A stretch of DNA of 64,000 nt, taken from NCBI RefSeq assembly GCF_014698835.1, contig NZ_JACJTU010000006.1:186001-250000 (forward strand), written 5' to 3'. The notes beneath the pieces were generated by a model that did no database searches, had not been told where the DNA came from, and worked only from the letters and a program-made list of their open reading frames with translations. Shown here piece after piece: positions 28,412 to 37,773 of this stretch (position 1 is the stretch's first letter; every line of letters begins with the position of its first letter). Both the position numbers and the translations under genes were made by a program. Source of the DNA: Nostoc paludosum FACHB-159 (GTDB lineage Bacteria > Cyanobacteriota > Cyanobacteriia > Cyanobacteriales > Nostocaceae).

Positions 28412-28437
28412 AAAAAACCCCGACTTGATAGCCGAGG
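28412..28437 (-). terminator. Rho-independent terminator-like hairpin upstream of psbP
   Basis: On the minus strand CCTCGGCT-ATCA-AGTCGGGG forms an 8-bp stem with a 4-nt loop followed by TTTTTT. It lies about 117 nt before the psbP start on the same strand, so it would end a short upstream RNA or attenuate psbP. Confidence 0.72.
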
Positions 28438-28585
28438 TAAATGGGAGAAGTCCAAATGTCGATGAGATATACCGATACCGAAGTCTATTTTTTAGTTAAC
28501 ATCTAAGCTAACCAAAACTAGAAAGGTCATATACAACGTCTAACCTTAGCTAGGTAGGTTGCTTTGCTGCTTTGTTAACCTATGT
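28412..28585 (-). ncRNA. Candidate small RNA or attenuated psbP leader
   Basis: A promoter-like pair TTGACT (minus strand, 28620-28615) and TTAAAT (28597-28592) with 17-bp spacing would start transcription near 28585, and the hairpin at 28412-28437 would end it, giving about 174 nt. No ORF of note is inside. I do not recognise a known RNA family (not Yfr1, 6S or tmRNA by eye). Confidence 0.35.
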
Positions 28586-28794
28586 AAATAAATTTAACAA
28601 ATTTTATTACGATTAGTCAACTAGACTTGACAAAAAAAGCTTAACACTTTTATAAGATTTACTTATCATAGCAGTGCTAATGAAAAAATTTTCACCGTCA
28701 TCCATGAAAAACGAGCTAGGGACTGGCGATTGGTATTTTTACTCGCAAAAGTCTTTACAATTCCCTTGTTGACTTAAAAAGAATTTCTCAACGT

Positions 28795-29631
28795 ATGACG
28801 AATCAAGCTCCTATCCCGGTTATTGTCAACGGTGCTGCTGGTAAAATGGGTCGTGAAGTAGTTAAGGCAGTGGCGCAAGCACCCGATTTGAATTTAGTGG
28901 GTGCAATTGATAGCAGTCCGGAACATCAAGATAAAGACGCTGGAGAACTAGCGGGTTTAAGCGAACCTTTGGAAGTGCCAATTACCAATCAATTAGAACC
29001 GATGTTGGGTTATGTGGCTGGAGAAAGACAAGGGCCTCCAGGGGTGATGGTAGACTTTACCCATCCGGATTCAGTTTATGACAATATTCGTAGCGCGATC
29101 GCCTACGGTATTCGTCCTGTAGTTGGCACCACTGGATTAAGTCCAGAACAAATTCAAGATCTCGCGGACTTTGCCGAGAAAGCTAGTACTGGTTGTTTGA
29201 TTATTCCTAACTTTTCTATTGGTATGGTGCTGCTGCAACAAGCCGCAGTCGCCGCCTCTCAATATTTTGACCACGTAGAAATTATTGAACTGCATCACAA
29301 CCAAAAAGCTGATGCTCCCAGTGGTACTGCGATTCAAACGGCGCAGTTATTAGGAGAATTAGGTAAAACCTTTAATCCTGCGTTAGTACAAGAAACTGAG
29401 AAATTACCAGGAGCTAGGGGAAGTCAAGCAGAGGAAGGCATCAGAATTCATAGCGTCCGCCTACCAGGATTAGTTGCTCATCAGGAAGTTATTTTTGGCG
29501 CACCCGGACAGATTTATACTTTACGACATGATACGAGCGATCGCGCTTGCTATATGCCAGGAGTACTATTAGCCATTCGTAAAGTCTTAGCGCTAAAGTC
29601 GTTAGTATATGGATTAGAAAAAATACTTTAG
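28795..29631 (+). CDS. dapB: 4-hydroxy-tetrahydrodipicolinate reductase
   Basis: This 278-residue enzyme of lysine/diaminopimelate synthesis has the NAD(P)H-binding motif [12 protein letters not shown] (residues 11-22), VVGTTGLS, the substrate motif [18 protein letters not shown] (about 160-177; catalytic His-His and Lys) and a C-terminal [20 protein letters not shown]. It reduces the dihydrodipicolinate precursor using NADPH or NADH in the cytoplasm. Length is normal for cyanobacteria. Monocistronic here. Confidence 0.97.
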   Translation: MTNQAPIPVIVNGAAGKMGREVVKAVAQAPDLNLVGAIDSSPEHQDKDAGELAGLSEPLEVPITNQLEPMLGYVAGERQGPPGVMVDFTHPDSVYDNIRSAIAYGIRPVVGTTGLSPEQIQDLADFAEKASTGCLIIPNFSIGMVLLQQAAVAASQYFDHVEIIELHHNQKADAPSGTAIQTAQLLGELGKTFNPALVQETEKLPGARGSQAEEGIRIHSVRLPGLVAHQEVIFGAPGQIYTLRHDTSDRACYMPGVLLAIRKVLALKSLVYGLEKIL

Positions 29632-29879
29632 TAACAAAGAATTCAGGAGTCAGAACTCAGAATTCAGAATTTACCTGAGTACAACTGGTGAATGTACCTT
29701 GCTTCTCCGTAGGAGTATAAACGGTGAAACACCCGCGCGTGATTTTCAATTTACTAGTTTTCAATTAGTAGCAGCTCTGTAGCTTCCCTAAGGGAGCGTA
29801 TCCCCCACTAATTGATTCTGAATTCTGAATTCTGAATTCTTCTTCAAATTTATTACCCATTACTCAGTACTCAGCACTC
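29632..29879. repeat. GAATTCA repeat pair between dapB and the next gene
   Basis: GAATTCAG-type repeats at about 29638-29668 and the complementary ATTCTGA series at about 29814-29840 form an inverted pair over a 150-bp centre. No gene seen. Confidence 0.65.
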
Positions 29880-30569
29880 ATGTTAGTACCACTGACTCGC
29901 CAGAAATTTGAACAAATTGTCCCCTTAATTGCCACTGGTCTTCAGTACAAGTACTACTGGGGAAAGTTTGCAAATTTTTTGCAACGCCTGTTAATTTCTG
30001 TAGTCGCCATAGTCGTAATTCTGCTTGTAAGAGCCTTATTTGGGCTAGAGTTTGGCCCGATAATATTTGTGCTGGGGGTAATTAGCGCTTTGTTTTGGCT
30101 GTGGTATCCGGTGTTTCAAGCAAGTATGCGAAATTTACAATGTCGCCGTTACAAATATAGCGGTTTTTTTCGCGGTCGAATTCTGGATTGGTGGATTACA
30201 GACCAGTTAATTGGCAAACAAGAAACCGTCAATAGCAAAGGTGAATTAGTAATTGTAGAAAACCGAGAAAAACGGATTAACCTAGAGGTGGGTGATGACA
30301 CTGGATTTACCATTGAATTTGACGTACCACTACGTCCTAGCCACAAAGCCATAGCTCGCGGTCAAATTGCAGAAATGATAGTGATGTCAAATCGCCCAGA
30401 TTTGAGCAGCATCGAAGAATTCACCGATATATACATTCCCAGTCGTGAGTTGTGGGTCAGCGATTATCCTTACTTGCGACGTGATTTCTTTAGCGAAGTC
30501 GGCCGTCGCTTGCGTGAAGATCCACAAGAAAGAAGGCCGCCTCGGCGTCGGCGTAGAGTAGAGGAGTGA
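29880..30569 (+). CDS. Conserved cyanobacterial membrane protein of unknown function
   Basis: This 229-residue protein has two adjacent membrane helices (about 37-55 and 58-78), a cytoplasmic basic segment (RRYKYSGFFRGRILD) and a soluble beta-rich domain (about 100-205), ending in an Arg-rich tail (PPRRRRRVEE). Homologues are sometimes labelled phosphate ABC permease, for which I see no basis. It is separated from dapB by repeats. Confidence 0.7.
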   Translation: MLVPLTRQKFEQIVPLIATGLQYKYYWGKFANFLQRLLISVVAIVVILLVRALFGLEFGPIIFVLGVISALFWLWYPVFQASMRNLQCRRYKYSGFFRGRILDWWITDQLIGKQETVNSKGELVIVENREKRINLEVGDDTGFTIEFDVPLRPSHKAIARGQIAEMIVMSNRPDLSSIEEFTDIYIPSRELWVSDYPYLRRDFFSEVGRRLREDPQERRPPRRRRRVEE

Positions 30570-30578
30570 TTGAACGCA

Positions 30579-30608
30579 CCCCATCTAAATCAGAGATTAT
30601 AGATGGGG
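30579..30608. terminator. Stem-loop after the membrane protein gene
   Basis: CCCCATCTA (30579-30587) pairs with TAGATGGGG (30600-30608) over a 12-nt loop, 10 bp after the stop. There is no long T-run, so it may be a terminator or a protected 3' end. Confidence 0.5.
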
Positions 30609-30773
30609 ATTCTTACGCTGTTGAATCGCAAGATTCCTCAACGTCCCCAGAGTTATTGCGTTCCCAGTGTGTAGTAAGAAAATATTCCATTGTTATTGTT
30701 AACCGTTGACTGTGAACACTTAACACTCAACGGTCAACTACTTTAAGTAGGATAATTTATTTTTTGGAGTTGC

Positions 30774-32186
30774 CTAACGCGAACATCCCACCTTGATGAG
30801 TTTACCTCTGAGAGTATAACTCACTGGTTCGCAAACAACACTTGTTGAATCAAGCTTGATAGAATTTGGTGCAGAGAGATTTTGCTTAGATAATTGTGAG
30901 TTCCAATCACCAGCTATTTTTCTCAAAGTGGGATGTGTCCTGATAAAATCTGCATCTGCAATAATATCGTGAGGCCCTTTAACATTTGGAGAAGAAGTAT
31001 TTAGGTATATATTGTAATCAAAAATAACGTTTTTACCTTTACTTTTGCTATTAACATTTTTGCCAGGAAAAGCATACAGAATATTATTTAAAATTTTCAC
31101 GTCAGATGACGCCTGAGTAAATATTTGCCCTAGTTTAAGTTCTGGAGTCTGATTATTGAGAAAAGCTGTGTTGTTGATAATATCAATACGATCGCTATTA
31201 AATGTATGAATGCCTGAACCACCATTATGAAATGTCAGATTATTTTTAACTAAAGTACGTCCTTTATATGGAGGGTATGTTGAGTTTTTCTCCTTTGTGA
31301 AACTATCGAGAATAACGCCATTACCATCGGTGATAGTTCCTGTCTTAATCCAAGGAATATACTGTCGATTGTTGTATACCTTGTTGTTAGTTACGAATAT
31401 CTTATATCCCTGGTAATTATCAAAGTTCCAATTACGCAGCAACGAAATACCACTGCTAGCATAGATACCGTACCAAGCATTATCAAACACCACGTTATTA
31501 TCTATAGTCACATAGTCGGCTTCAATTACTCCAATACCTGAACCACCGCAGCTATGTGTCTTGTTGTTAACAATACGTATATGGTGAGGATGTCCTTTTT
31601 TTCGTCCATCTACGGTAATGCAGTTTCCATTTGTTAGTGGGTTTGATTTATTACTCTTTTGGCTCATGGCATAATCAAGAGTTACATTGGCATTATTTCC
31701 TATCACTTCAAGCCCGTTAACTTCAATATATGAAGCTCCATTGTTAATCAAAACTCCATGCCATCCATCGTGCTGAAGTTTTGGTGAATGCCCAGGATAT
31801 GCTTTAAACTTAATCCATGCATTTGCAGTTCCAGAGCGAGTAATTGCTACTACCTCTCCTTTTGGATTTGCATTTGTGTAGACTCCGTTCATGATGAGTA
31901 CGGTGTCTCCAGGCTTGGTCAGATTTGCTGCCTTTTGAATAGTTCTAAAAGGCGATGAGGTGGAAAGTCCATTATTTTTGTCGTTCCCTTTGCCACTAAC
32001 GTAGTATGTTTTTCCAGCTGTTTTAGTGCTGATTAACTGGGGGCTGGGAGCGATCGCTTGTTGTTCGATAGACTCTTGACTAACATTTTTAATTACAGAT
32101 ACTTTTACATTGTCTCCCTCAAGTAAAAGACTTAAAACTACGGGGATTGCAATATAAGCGCTTAAACTGAAACCCTCAGTTACCAC
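30774..32186 (-). CDS. Right-handed parallel beta-helix repeat protein, probably exported
   Basis: This 470-residue protein reads like a PL1/PL9- or NosD-type beta-helix: YYVSGKGNDKNNGLSTSSPFRTIQKAAN (a DUF1565-like entry), then repeated IxNNxxYxNxxxGI rungs (IRIVNNKTHSCGGSGIGV, VTIDNNVVFDNAWYGI). Such proteins bind or cleave polysaccharide, and no catalytic residues can be assigned. The N-terminus is hydrophobic (FSLSAYIAIPVVLSLLL), so it is probably secreted. It starts with GTG at 32186, supported by AAGGAG nine bases upstream. Neighbours give no pathway. Confidence 0.78.
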   Translation of the reverse strand: MVTEGFSLSAYIAIPVVLSLLLEGDNVKVSVIKNVSQESIEQQAIAPSPQLISTKTAGKTYYVSGKGNDKNNGLSTSSPFRTIQKAANLTKPGDTVLIMNGVYTNANPKGEVVAITRSGTANAWIKFKAYPGHSPKLQHDGWHGVLINNGASYIEVNGLEVIGNNANVTLDYAMSQKSNKSNPLTNGNCITVDGRKKGHPHHIRIVNNKTHSCGGSGIGVIEADYVTIDNNVVFDNAWYGIYASSGISLLRNWNFDNYQGYKIFVTNNKVYNNRQYIPWIKTGTITDGNGVILDSFTKEKNSTYPPYKGRTLVKNNLTFHNGGSGIHTFNSDRIDIINNTAFLNNQTPELKLGQIFTQASSDVKILNNILYAFPGKNVNSKSKGKNVIFDYNIYLNTSSPNVKGPHDIIADADFIRTHPTLRKIAGDWNSQLSKQNLSAPNSIKLDSTSVVCEPVSYTLRGKLIKVGCSR

Positions 32187-32286
32187 AGTATTAGGCTCCT
32201 TACTCGGTAGTATTCAATAAAAATATCAGGATATTCACTAATTATGAATACTCTTTTGGATACAGGATAGCACAGAGCCGACTTTC

Positions 32287-32913
32287 CTAGCTTCCTCGAT
32301 TTTTATCTTGCCCGTAGGCTTGCCAAGCCAAATCTACCAATCCGTCAACGATCGCAGCTGCTATAACTGCATTACCTTTACGACTTTCTATTGTAATGTG
32401 GGGAACCAGAGAGTCTTGTAAACGCGCCTTTGCATCAACATTTACAAATCCCACCGGAGTTGCAATGATTAAAGCGGGTCTAATTTCCTCAGTCTCGATT
32501 AAATCTATCAATGCTGTTAATGCGGTTTGCGCTTGACCTACCACAAAAATACCTTCTGGATAACGCTTTGCCAGGGTTTCTATTCCCCATGCCGCCCGCG
32601 TTTTTTCTTTTTGTGGGCGTGTTAAAGCTTCCATACTGCAATACACTGGATTGGCAAAGGTATTTTGGATGTCGTAGGCAATACCTACTTGTACCATCGG
32701 TACATCTACCACAATCGTAGTACGCGCAGCTAAGGCTGCTGCTCCAGCTTGTAAGGCACGCTCAGAAAAGCGAATCAAAGACTTATACTCAAAGTCAGCC
32801 GTGGCGTAGATTACCCGACGCACAATCTCATACTCTGCTGGTGAAAAGACATGATCGCCAATTTCACTATCAATGATTGCTAAACTTTGAGCATCAGTTA
32901 CGTGCCATTCCAT
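32287..32913 (-). CDS. cobH: Precorrin-8X methylmutase
   Basis: About 208 residues from the ATG at 32913 (MEWHVTDAQSLAIID). CbiC/CobH features: SPAEYEIVRRVIYATADFEY, the catalytic-His region replaced by family-typical neighbours, VDVPMVQVGI, and ALIIATPVGFVNVDAKA near the C-terminus. It moves a methyl group from C-11 to C-12 to give hydrogenobyrinate/cobyrinate in cobalamin synthesis. The frame is open to a TTG at 32931, but the ATG fits family starts. No other cobalamin gene is nearby. Confidence 0.92.
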   Translation of the reverse strand: MEWHVTDAQSLAIIDSEIGDHVFSPAEYEIVRRVIYATADFEYKSLIRFSERALQAGAAALAARTTIVVDVPMVQVGIAYDIQNTFANPVYCSMEALTRPQKEKTRAAWGIETLAKRYPEGIFVVGQAQTALTALIDLIETEEIRPALIIATPVGFVNVDAKARLQDSLVPHITIESRKGNAVIAAAIVDGLVDLAWQAYGQDKNRGS

Positions 32914-32957
32914 TGTCGTTGAGCTTCTCAAATATTTAGCCTTCAGCTTATCAGTTT

Positions 32958-33030
32958 AAGAGAGTTAGGAGTTAGAAGTTAGGAGTTTGGAGTTAAGAGT
33001 TAGGAGTTGGAGTTAGGGGTTTGGAGTTAG
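32958..33030. repeat. Imperfect GAGTTAG heptamer repeats
   Basis: Some eight imperfect GAGTTAG/GAGTTTG units between the cobH start and the psb32-like stop, followed by ACTCATA units (about 33040-33060) of the opposite sense. Confidence 0.8.
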
Positions 33031-33078
33031 AACTTACCACTCATAACTCATAACTCATAATTCCAAACTCAGCACTCT

Positions 33079-33885
33079 TCACTCGTTACTGGAAGAAGGC
33101 CGACTGAAAACAGGAGATAGATAAGCAACTAAGACGCCAATGAGAAACCCAGAAATATTACGAACTAGGGGTAACCAGTCGTTTGTACGTGTCACTACTG
33201 GGCCGATGCCAAAGGCAATAAATAAGATTCCCCACAAAGGAGAGAAAATTAAAGCCCATTGCCAAGCAAAAACTTGCCCTTGTTCGCGGGGTTGAGCTGC
33301 AAATCCACAGATTATCCCACCAATAACTGAAGTAATCAAGGTGAGAATCCACTGTTCTCGTGGCAGTCCGGGGACGACATTGCAACCGCCTTTGAGTAAA
33401 CAGCCTTTAACAGATTCTAAAGCTTGCAAAATGGCTTGGTCTTCGCCTTGTTCGCGTACAAAGTATAAATTGCCGAACCTAGTTTGCAGTTCTATCCAGA
33501 AAGTCCGGGGTAAAAGTTCATAAACAGCATCGCCGACACTAAAGCTCAGGATGTTACCGCCACGAGAATCAGCAACTAGCAAAATACTTTTATCATCTAA
33601 GCCCCAATAATTAATCACTGCCCGACCGGGTGTGCGGTCATACTGAGTCAATACTCGCAATTTCCAGCCCGTATCTACTTCAAACTGCTCTAAATCTTTA
33701 ACAAGTTTTTCTTCTTGCAATTCAGGAAGAGATTTAGCTAAGTCTACAACTGGGGTAAAGGTCTTTGGAAGCAAGTCAGGATTGTCATAAGCCAGCGCTG
33801 GGGAAGAATGCATCACCCAAATTGACCCAGCCAGGAAAAATACTGCAATGGATACCAGGATTCGTCGCCAAAAACAAGACTGCAT
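33079..33885 (-). CDS. psb32: TPM-domain thylakoid protein (Psb32/TLP18.3-like)
   Basis: 268 residues from the ATG at 33885 (MQSCFWRRILVSIAVFFLAG). It has a signal peptide ending SPALA, mature start YDNPDLLP, a TPM domain (about 35-170: ELQEEKLVKDLEQFEVDTGWKL, LDDKSILLVADSR, SFSVGDAVYELLP), and two to three C-terminal membrane helices (about 185-255). Psb32/TLP18.3 proteins aid photosystem II repair at the lumenal side. The TPM fold has been linked to acid phosphatase activity in plants. The gene name is assigned by family resemblance, with moderate certainty. Confidence 0.72.
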   Translation of the reverse strand: MQSCFWRRILVSIAVFFLAGSIWVMHSSPALAYDNPDLLPKTFTPVVDLAKSLPELQEEKLVKDLEQFEVDTGWKLRVLTQYDRTPGRAVINYWGLDDKSILLVADSRGGNILSFSVGDAVYELLPRTFWIELQTRFGNLYFVREQGEDQAILQALESVKGCLLKGGCNVVPGLPREQWILTLITSVIGGIICGFAAQPREQGQVFAWQWALIFSPLWGILFIAFGIGPVVTRTNDWLPLVRNISGFLIGVLVAYLSPVFSRPSSSNE

Positions 33886-34012
33886 GAACGTTTTTATAGA
33901 AATATCAAAGGTAAAAGTGAACAAGTTGTTTTAAAAGAGTACTGGAAAAATCATACTTCTTTACACTTGTTTACTTTACTCTAATCTTAGGGATCAAAGC
34001 AAAGCGTTTTTG

Positions 34013-34145
34013 GGCATTGGGAATGGGGCATGGGGCATGGAGCATTGGGCATGGGGATGAGGGAAGGACGAATAATAACTCCTCACTGAGCAGTCAATCA
34101 GTCAACAGTCAACACCCCAATGCCCGATGCCCAATGCCCAATGCC
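34013..34145. repeat. Inverted blocks of GGGCATG / CCCAATG heptamers
   Basis: GGGCATGGGGCATGG-type units at 34013-34057 and complementary CCCAATGCCC units at about 34110-34147 flank a 50-bp centre, allowing a long hairpin next to the stop of the 181-residue gene. Confidence 0.8.
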
Positions 34146-34156
34146 CATCCCTCAAT

Positions 34157-34702
34157 TCACTCTTCATCATCAAAATCTGTTTCCCAGCTAGCAGTAGCAG
34201 CGTCGTTGTAACTGTCATTGGCGCGGTAGGCTTCTGGTTTGATGCGGTGATTGTCTTGTCTCAACACTTCTCGTTCTCGCAACGTCAGTGCTGGTTTTTC
34301 ATTGCCGCCGAGACGATCGCTGATTCGTCTTGTTGGCTTTTGGCGCGTGAAGTTTCTCCAAGCTGCTTTGACGCCAACTAAGATGCTGCGCGTACCTACT
34401 TGCAGATTTTGAGCCTGAATTCTTGCAGTATCAAGGCTTTGGTCAACTTGTTTGACAACTTGACTGGCACTTTTTACGCCTTGACTGACATCATCAGTTA
34501 AGTCAGTAATTTCTAAACCCGTGACGCGGATAGCATCTAGGGTCGGTGGTAATTCTCGTGATAGCGTGTCAAATAGCTTTTCTGCACTCCGGGCTGCGCG
34601 TGCTAACTCCTGCAAAGCCGGTATGGCCGCCACTAAAACGGCAGTTAAGCTTGTGGCGACTAAGAGTAAGGAAAGTCCCAACCAAAACAGGGGGTCGATC
34701 AC
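34157..34702 (-). CDS. DUF948-like membrane-anchored coiled-coil protein
   Basis: This 181-residue protein has an N-terminal membrane helix (about 5-28, FWLGLSLLLVATSLTAVLVAA), then a helical region with repeated D/Q-V-x-x-x-V patterns (VSQGVKSASQVVKQVDQSLD) typical of DUF948, and a charged acidic tail (WETDFDDEE). It begins 11 bp after the YtxH-like gene, so they form an operon. The role is unknown; YtxH/DUF948 pairs are often general-stress genes in other bacteria. Confidence 0.75.
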   Translation of the reverse strand: MIDPLFWLGLSLLLVATSLTAVLVAAIPALQELARAARSAEKLFDTLSRELPPTLDAIRVTGLEITDLTDDVSQGVKSASQVVKQVDQSLDTARIQAQNLQVGTRSILVGVKAAWRNFTRQKPTRRISDRLGGNEKPALTLREREVLRQDNHRIKPEAYRANDSYNDAATASWETDFDDEE

Positions 34703-34713
34703 GGTTACATCAT

Positions 34714-35064
34714 TTATAAGCGTTCTAATTGCTGGGGAAGTGAATCTGAGTCTTCAGGTGATGTTTGACGCTTCAAGACTTGGCTTTCTCGCTGACTAGC
34801 ATCTACACCTGCGGCGATCGCTTCCTTTAATCTATCTAAAGTTTCATCCCAGTTTCGCAGTGCGCTGGCAGAAAGACGATCTGCCTGGATTTGCACGCTT
34901 GTCGATATATCTTCTGCCAATTCTGGGATAGCATTGGCAGATTTTTTCAATATTTTTCGCGTTTCGCGCCCTGTGCGTGGAGCAACGAGTAAACCAGCTA
35001 AAGCGCCGATGGTAGCTCCCAGCATCAAACCGCCAACAAATATTCCAGAACGATTATTAGACAT
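34714..35064 (-). CDS. YtxH domain protein
   Basis: This 116-residue protein starts MSNNRSGIFVGGLMLGATIGALAGLL, the glycine-rich single membrane helix of YtxH/GvpP-like proteins, followed by APRTGRETRKILKK and a helical amphipathic tail. It is first of a two-gene operon with the DUF948-like gene. GAGAGAAAC before the ATG may be the ribosome binding site. Its function is unknown; in Bacillus the family is stress-induced. Confidence 0.85.
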   Translation of the reverse strand: MSNNRSGIFVGGLMLGATIGALAGLLVAPRTGRETRKILKKSANAIPELAEDISTSVQIQADRLSASALRNWDETLDRLKEAIAAGVDASQRESQVLKRQTSPEDSDSLPQQLERL

Positions 35065-35363
35065 TTTGTTGTTTCTCTCCTTAGACCCATTTTAGGTGGG
35101 TTTTCCCCCCTTGCAAGACTTAAACAATTTTATCTATACGTAGCACGGTGCAAATCCAGCTAGCATCTCAATTCAGCAGACTAGGGGTTTAAGTCCTTTG
35201 TTAAAGGTAGCCAGGACTTCTATCACAGTGCGATAGTTACTATCCTGACAAAATATCAGCCATAAATGTTGCTTTTATTCTAAGAATTCAGGAGTTATAA
35301 TTTTGCTGTCAATCTTGACTTCTGGCTTAAGATTTGCTCAATTGTCATCTTTTGTTGATTAAC

Positions 35364-35699
35364 TTATTTGATAAATGTTGTTTTCCCAGGTGTTAACCCT
35401 GGTCTTTGAAAATAACGTTGCCAGATTTGTCGCCCTAGCAAAATCAGACTGATAATTTGCTGCACTTGTTGAATTTGTATCTGTAGTGCTTGGTTTCTCT
35501 GCCGTAAGTTATAAATATTCTGCTGATTAAGATAAATATTTTCCGGTGCTTGATGCAGTGTTCTATGGGTACAAATTTCATAGGCAGTTAAGCTATCTGC
35601 TACAGATGCTAATCGCTGCTTAAGTTGCCACACCTGCAAAGCAATATAGAGTAGTATCAACGAAATCAAGGTGTTAATTGTAACAACGAAAATTACCAT
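35364..35699 (-). CDS. Small membrane-anchored coiled-coil protein
   Basis: This 111-residue protein has an N-terminal membrane helix (about 3-22, IFVVTINTLISLILLYIALQV) and a Gln-rich coiled coil (about 65-90, LRQRNQALQIQIQQVQQI). It shares strand and general style with the downstream YtxH and DUF948-like genes, 300 bp away. No family recognised. Confidence 0.65.
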   Translation of the reverse strand: MVIFVVTINTLISLILLYIALQVWQLKQRLASVADSLTAYEICTHRTLHQAPENIYLNQQNIYNLRQRNQALQIQIQQVQQIISLILLGRQIWQRYFQRPGLTPGKTTFIK

Positions 35700-35888
35700 C
35701 GTTTATCTTGACTAATGTCAGCTTTGAGGAGTTGTTCTACAAGTAATCTGATTTGATTTTTGCAGTTATTTAGGTATATAGGGACTGGGGAGTAGGGAAT
35801 CAGTGTTTTGGACTTGAGAGGAAGTTTTTTTTTACGCAATAAAGTAGAGGCTTTATATGAAGAATAAAGAATTTAGAACTCTAATGTA

Positions 35889-36003
35889 CTATAGCTATCA
35901 TAAATGAGTTACAAAATTACTCATAAAGGTAAGGAATAGGCAACAGGCAAGAAGAACGTACCAAATGTACTCTAGCTTTCACAAATGAAATAGGATTGCT
36001 ATA
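35889..36003. mobile_element. MITE-like element, copy 2
   Basis: The left end CTATAGCTATCATAAATGAG is inversely matched by the right end, whose complement is TATAGCAATCCTATTTCATT...TGTGAAAGC. About 115 bp, non-coding. Confidence 0.62.
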
Positions 36004-36593
36004 AAAGATATTTTTTAGAAAAGCTTTGCTATTTTTTCAACTGCAATCTTAATATTACAATTCCAATGCTGCTATCAAAGAAAGGTTCGTTTGATTGCTT
36101 CTGGAGTTAGGATTGATTCAGCTGCTCTACACACGGTTAAGTTTTTCGCGAATATCCATATTAGTTGGCGATCGCTAGCTTTTCCTCAATATAGCTTTTT
36201 TTCAGGAAGCAACAGCAATTGATTAATCCTTAAAAATCACTAATTCAGCAATTTTGTAGCAAATACATATCCACACCTGATAAAAGCACAGCTACAATTG
36301 CCTTAGATTCACGACTTGCTTTGCTCCCTTCAACCCGTATGAGCGATACGCCCCTCCATTACCACATTCCTTCCCTGAATCAATTTGTGATTTTGACGGC
36401 ACATCAGCGCAATGGTATAGTTGCTTGATGCAGATGGTAACAGGCTGCAACTACATTTTCTACCAAAGAGACACCCTAGCATCGCCTCGTATCTTGGTGC
36501 TTTTACCTTTAGCAGTTTTGCAGCCCGTCGCGTAAAGCTACATTTTGCTTGCAAAAACCTTGTCTGCTGAATTCTGACTTCAGAATTCTTGAA

Positions 36594-36608
36594 TTATAAT
36601 GATTATCT
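36594..36608. promoter_or_regulatory. Zur-box-like palindrome
   Basis: TTATAATGATTATCT matches the Anabaena Zur consensus TGATAATNATTATCA at 12 of the 14 defined positions and is centred 35 bp before the ATG of the ZnuA/MntC-like gene. Zinc-dependent repression is inferred. Confidence 0.62.
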
Positions 36609-36635
36609 TTTTTATGCATCCAGTAGGAGATGAGG

Positions 36636-37619
36636 ATGTCAGAAAAATCACCAAAAAATAATTTATTACGAGCTATTCTTGTTGTATTTACATTTGGATT
36701 TGTTGGGTGTGGGAATCAAGCTGTAAGAACTACGTTTACTCAGACCACCACTGAGGTAAATGAAAATCTTCCGCGAGTCGTAGCAACTACAAGTGTACTT
36801 TGCGACTTAACCAGACAAATTGCAGAGAATACAGTTAACCTCACTTGTTTGATTTCCCCTACTGCCAATCCGAAAGTTTATCAACCAAAACCGGAAGATC
36901 GTAAAGCTATTGAGCAAGCTAATCTGATTCTTTATACTGGTTACAATTTTGAGTCAAATTCCATCGCATTAATTAAAAGCACTAAAAATTCTGCATCAAA
37001 AATAGCAGTTGCTCAAGTTGCAGTGTCGAAGCCACAAAAATTTATACAAGGTGGTAAAAGGGTAAGCGATCCTTATATTTGGCATAATACTAAGAACGCG
37101 ATCGCAATGGTTGAAGTCATTAATAGTAATCTGAAGAAATTACCATCAAGTGATGCAGAACTTTATACTAGCAATACCCAAAAAATTAAAAATGAACTCA
37201 CTCAACTAGATAACTGGATTAAATCAACAATTGCCAGTATTCCCGTCAAACAACGCAAGCTAGTTACTACCTCTGAGGCATTTGGTTATTATGCTAAAGC
37301 ATACGGTATTTCATTAGCAGGGGGAATGGAAGGTATTCGCACTCAGGAAAAACTGACAACTCTACGAGTAAACAATTTGGCTAAAAATATTAAACAGGCT
37401 AAAGTGCCAACTATTTTTCCTGAGGTAGCAATTAACCCAAATTTAATTCAATCTGTAGCCAGAGAAGCTGATGTGCAAATTTCTCAGAGGAGGCTATATT
37501 CTGAAGGGCTTGGAGAACCTGGAGGCGATGCAGATACTTATCAAAAAATGATGATTGCTAATACACGTACAATTGTTGAAGGCTTAGGAGGGACGTATTT
37601 GATGTTTCAAGCGAAATGA
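36636..37619 (+). CDS. Zn/Mn ABC transporter substrate-binding lipoprotein homologue with altered metal ligands
   Basis: About 327 residues from the ATG at 36636; AGGAG six bases upstream favours it over ATG 36630. It has a lipoprotein signal FGFVGCG with the lipid-carrying Cys, then the cluster A-I fold (VVATTSVLCDLTRQIA; KLVTTSEAFGYYAKAYGIS; EVAINPNLIQSVAREADV; GGDADTYQKMM). At the positions where ZnuA/MntC proteins carry His ligands it reads ANPKVYQP (His to Lys), SDPYIWHN (His to Tyr) and TTSEAF (His to Ser, or Glu one step on), and only the last Asp remains. It may be a degenerate or altered-specificity paralogue. No permease or ATPase gene is adjacent. Confidence 0.82.
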   Translation: MSEKSPKNNLLRAILVVFTFGFVGCGNQAVRTTFTQTTTEVNENLPRVVATTSVLCDLTRQIAENTVNLTCLISPTANPKVYQPKPEDRKAIEQANLILYTGYNFESNSIALIKSTKNSASKIAVAQVAVSKPQKFIQGGKRVSDPYIWHNTKNAIAMVEVINSNLKKLPSSDAELYTSNTQKIKNELTQLDNWIKSTIASIPVKQRKLVTTSEAFGYYAKAYGISLAGGMEGIRTQEKLTTLRVNNLAKNIKQAKVPTIFPEVAINPNLIQSVAREADVQISQRRLYSEGLGEPGGDADTYQKMMIANTRTIVEGLGGTYLMFQAK

Positions 37620-37773
37620 CTGGGAATAGGTAATAGGCAATAGGCAATAGTTCAGTACAAACTACTATTTCCTATTTGTGTATACACCGTAGCTTGCTTC
37701 TACATAGAAATTTTCTTAACAGAAGCGTATTGTGCTATAAATTTTAGGTTTTTGAACGTTTATAAGAACAACA

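Larger units (their letters stand above)
28296..28794. other. Intergenic region between divergent psbP and dapB
   Basis: No protein gene seen. It contains the small-RNA/attenuator candidate on the minus strand and the dapB promoter on the plus strand. The dapB ATG at 28795 has no strong Shine-Dalgarno sequence. Confidence 0.6.
35700..36635. other. Intergenic region with a MITE-like element, no convincing gene
   Basis: About 930 bp. It holds MITE-like copy 2 (35889-36003) and the Zur-box-like site near its right end. A 74-codon minus-strand ORF (36330-36554) has composition unlike a protein (many Arg, Cys and Ser) and no ribosome binding site, and is not called. Confidence 0.65.

Noticed and set aside
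36330..36554. 74-codon minus-strand ORF
   Set aside because: No ribosome binding site, unusual composition, no recognisable motif.
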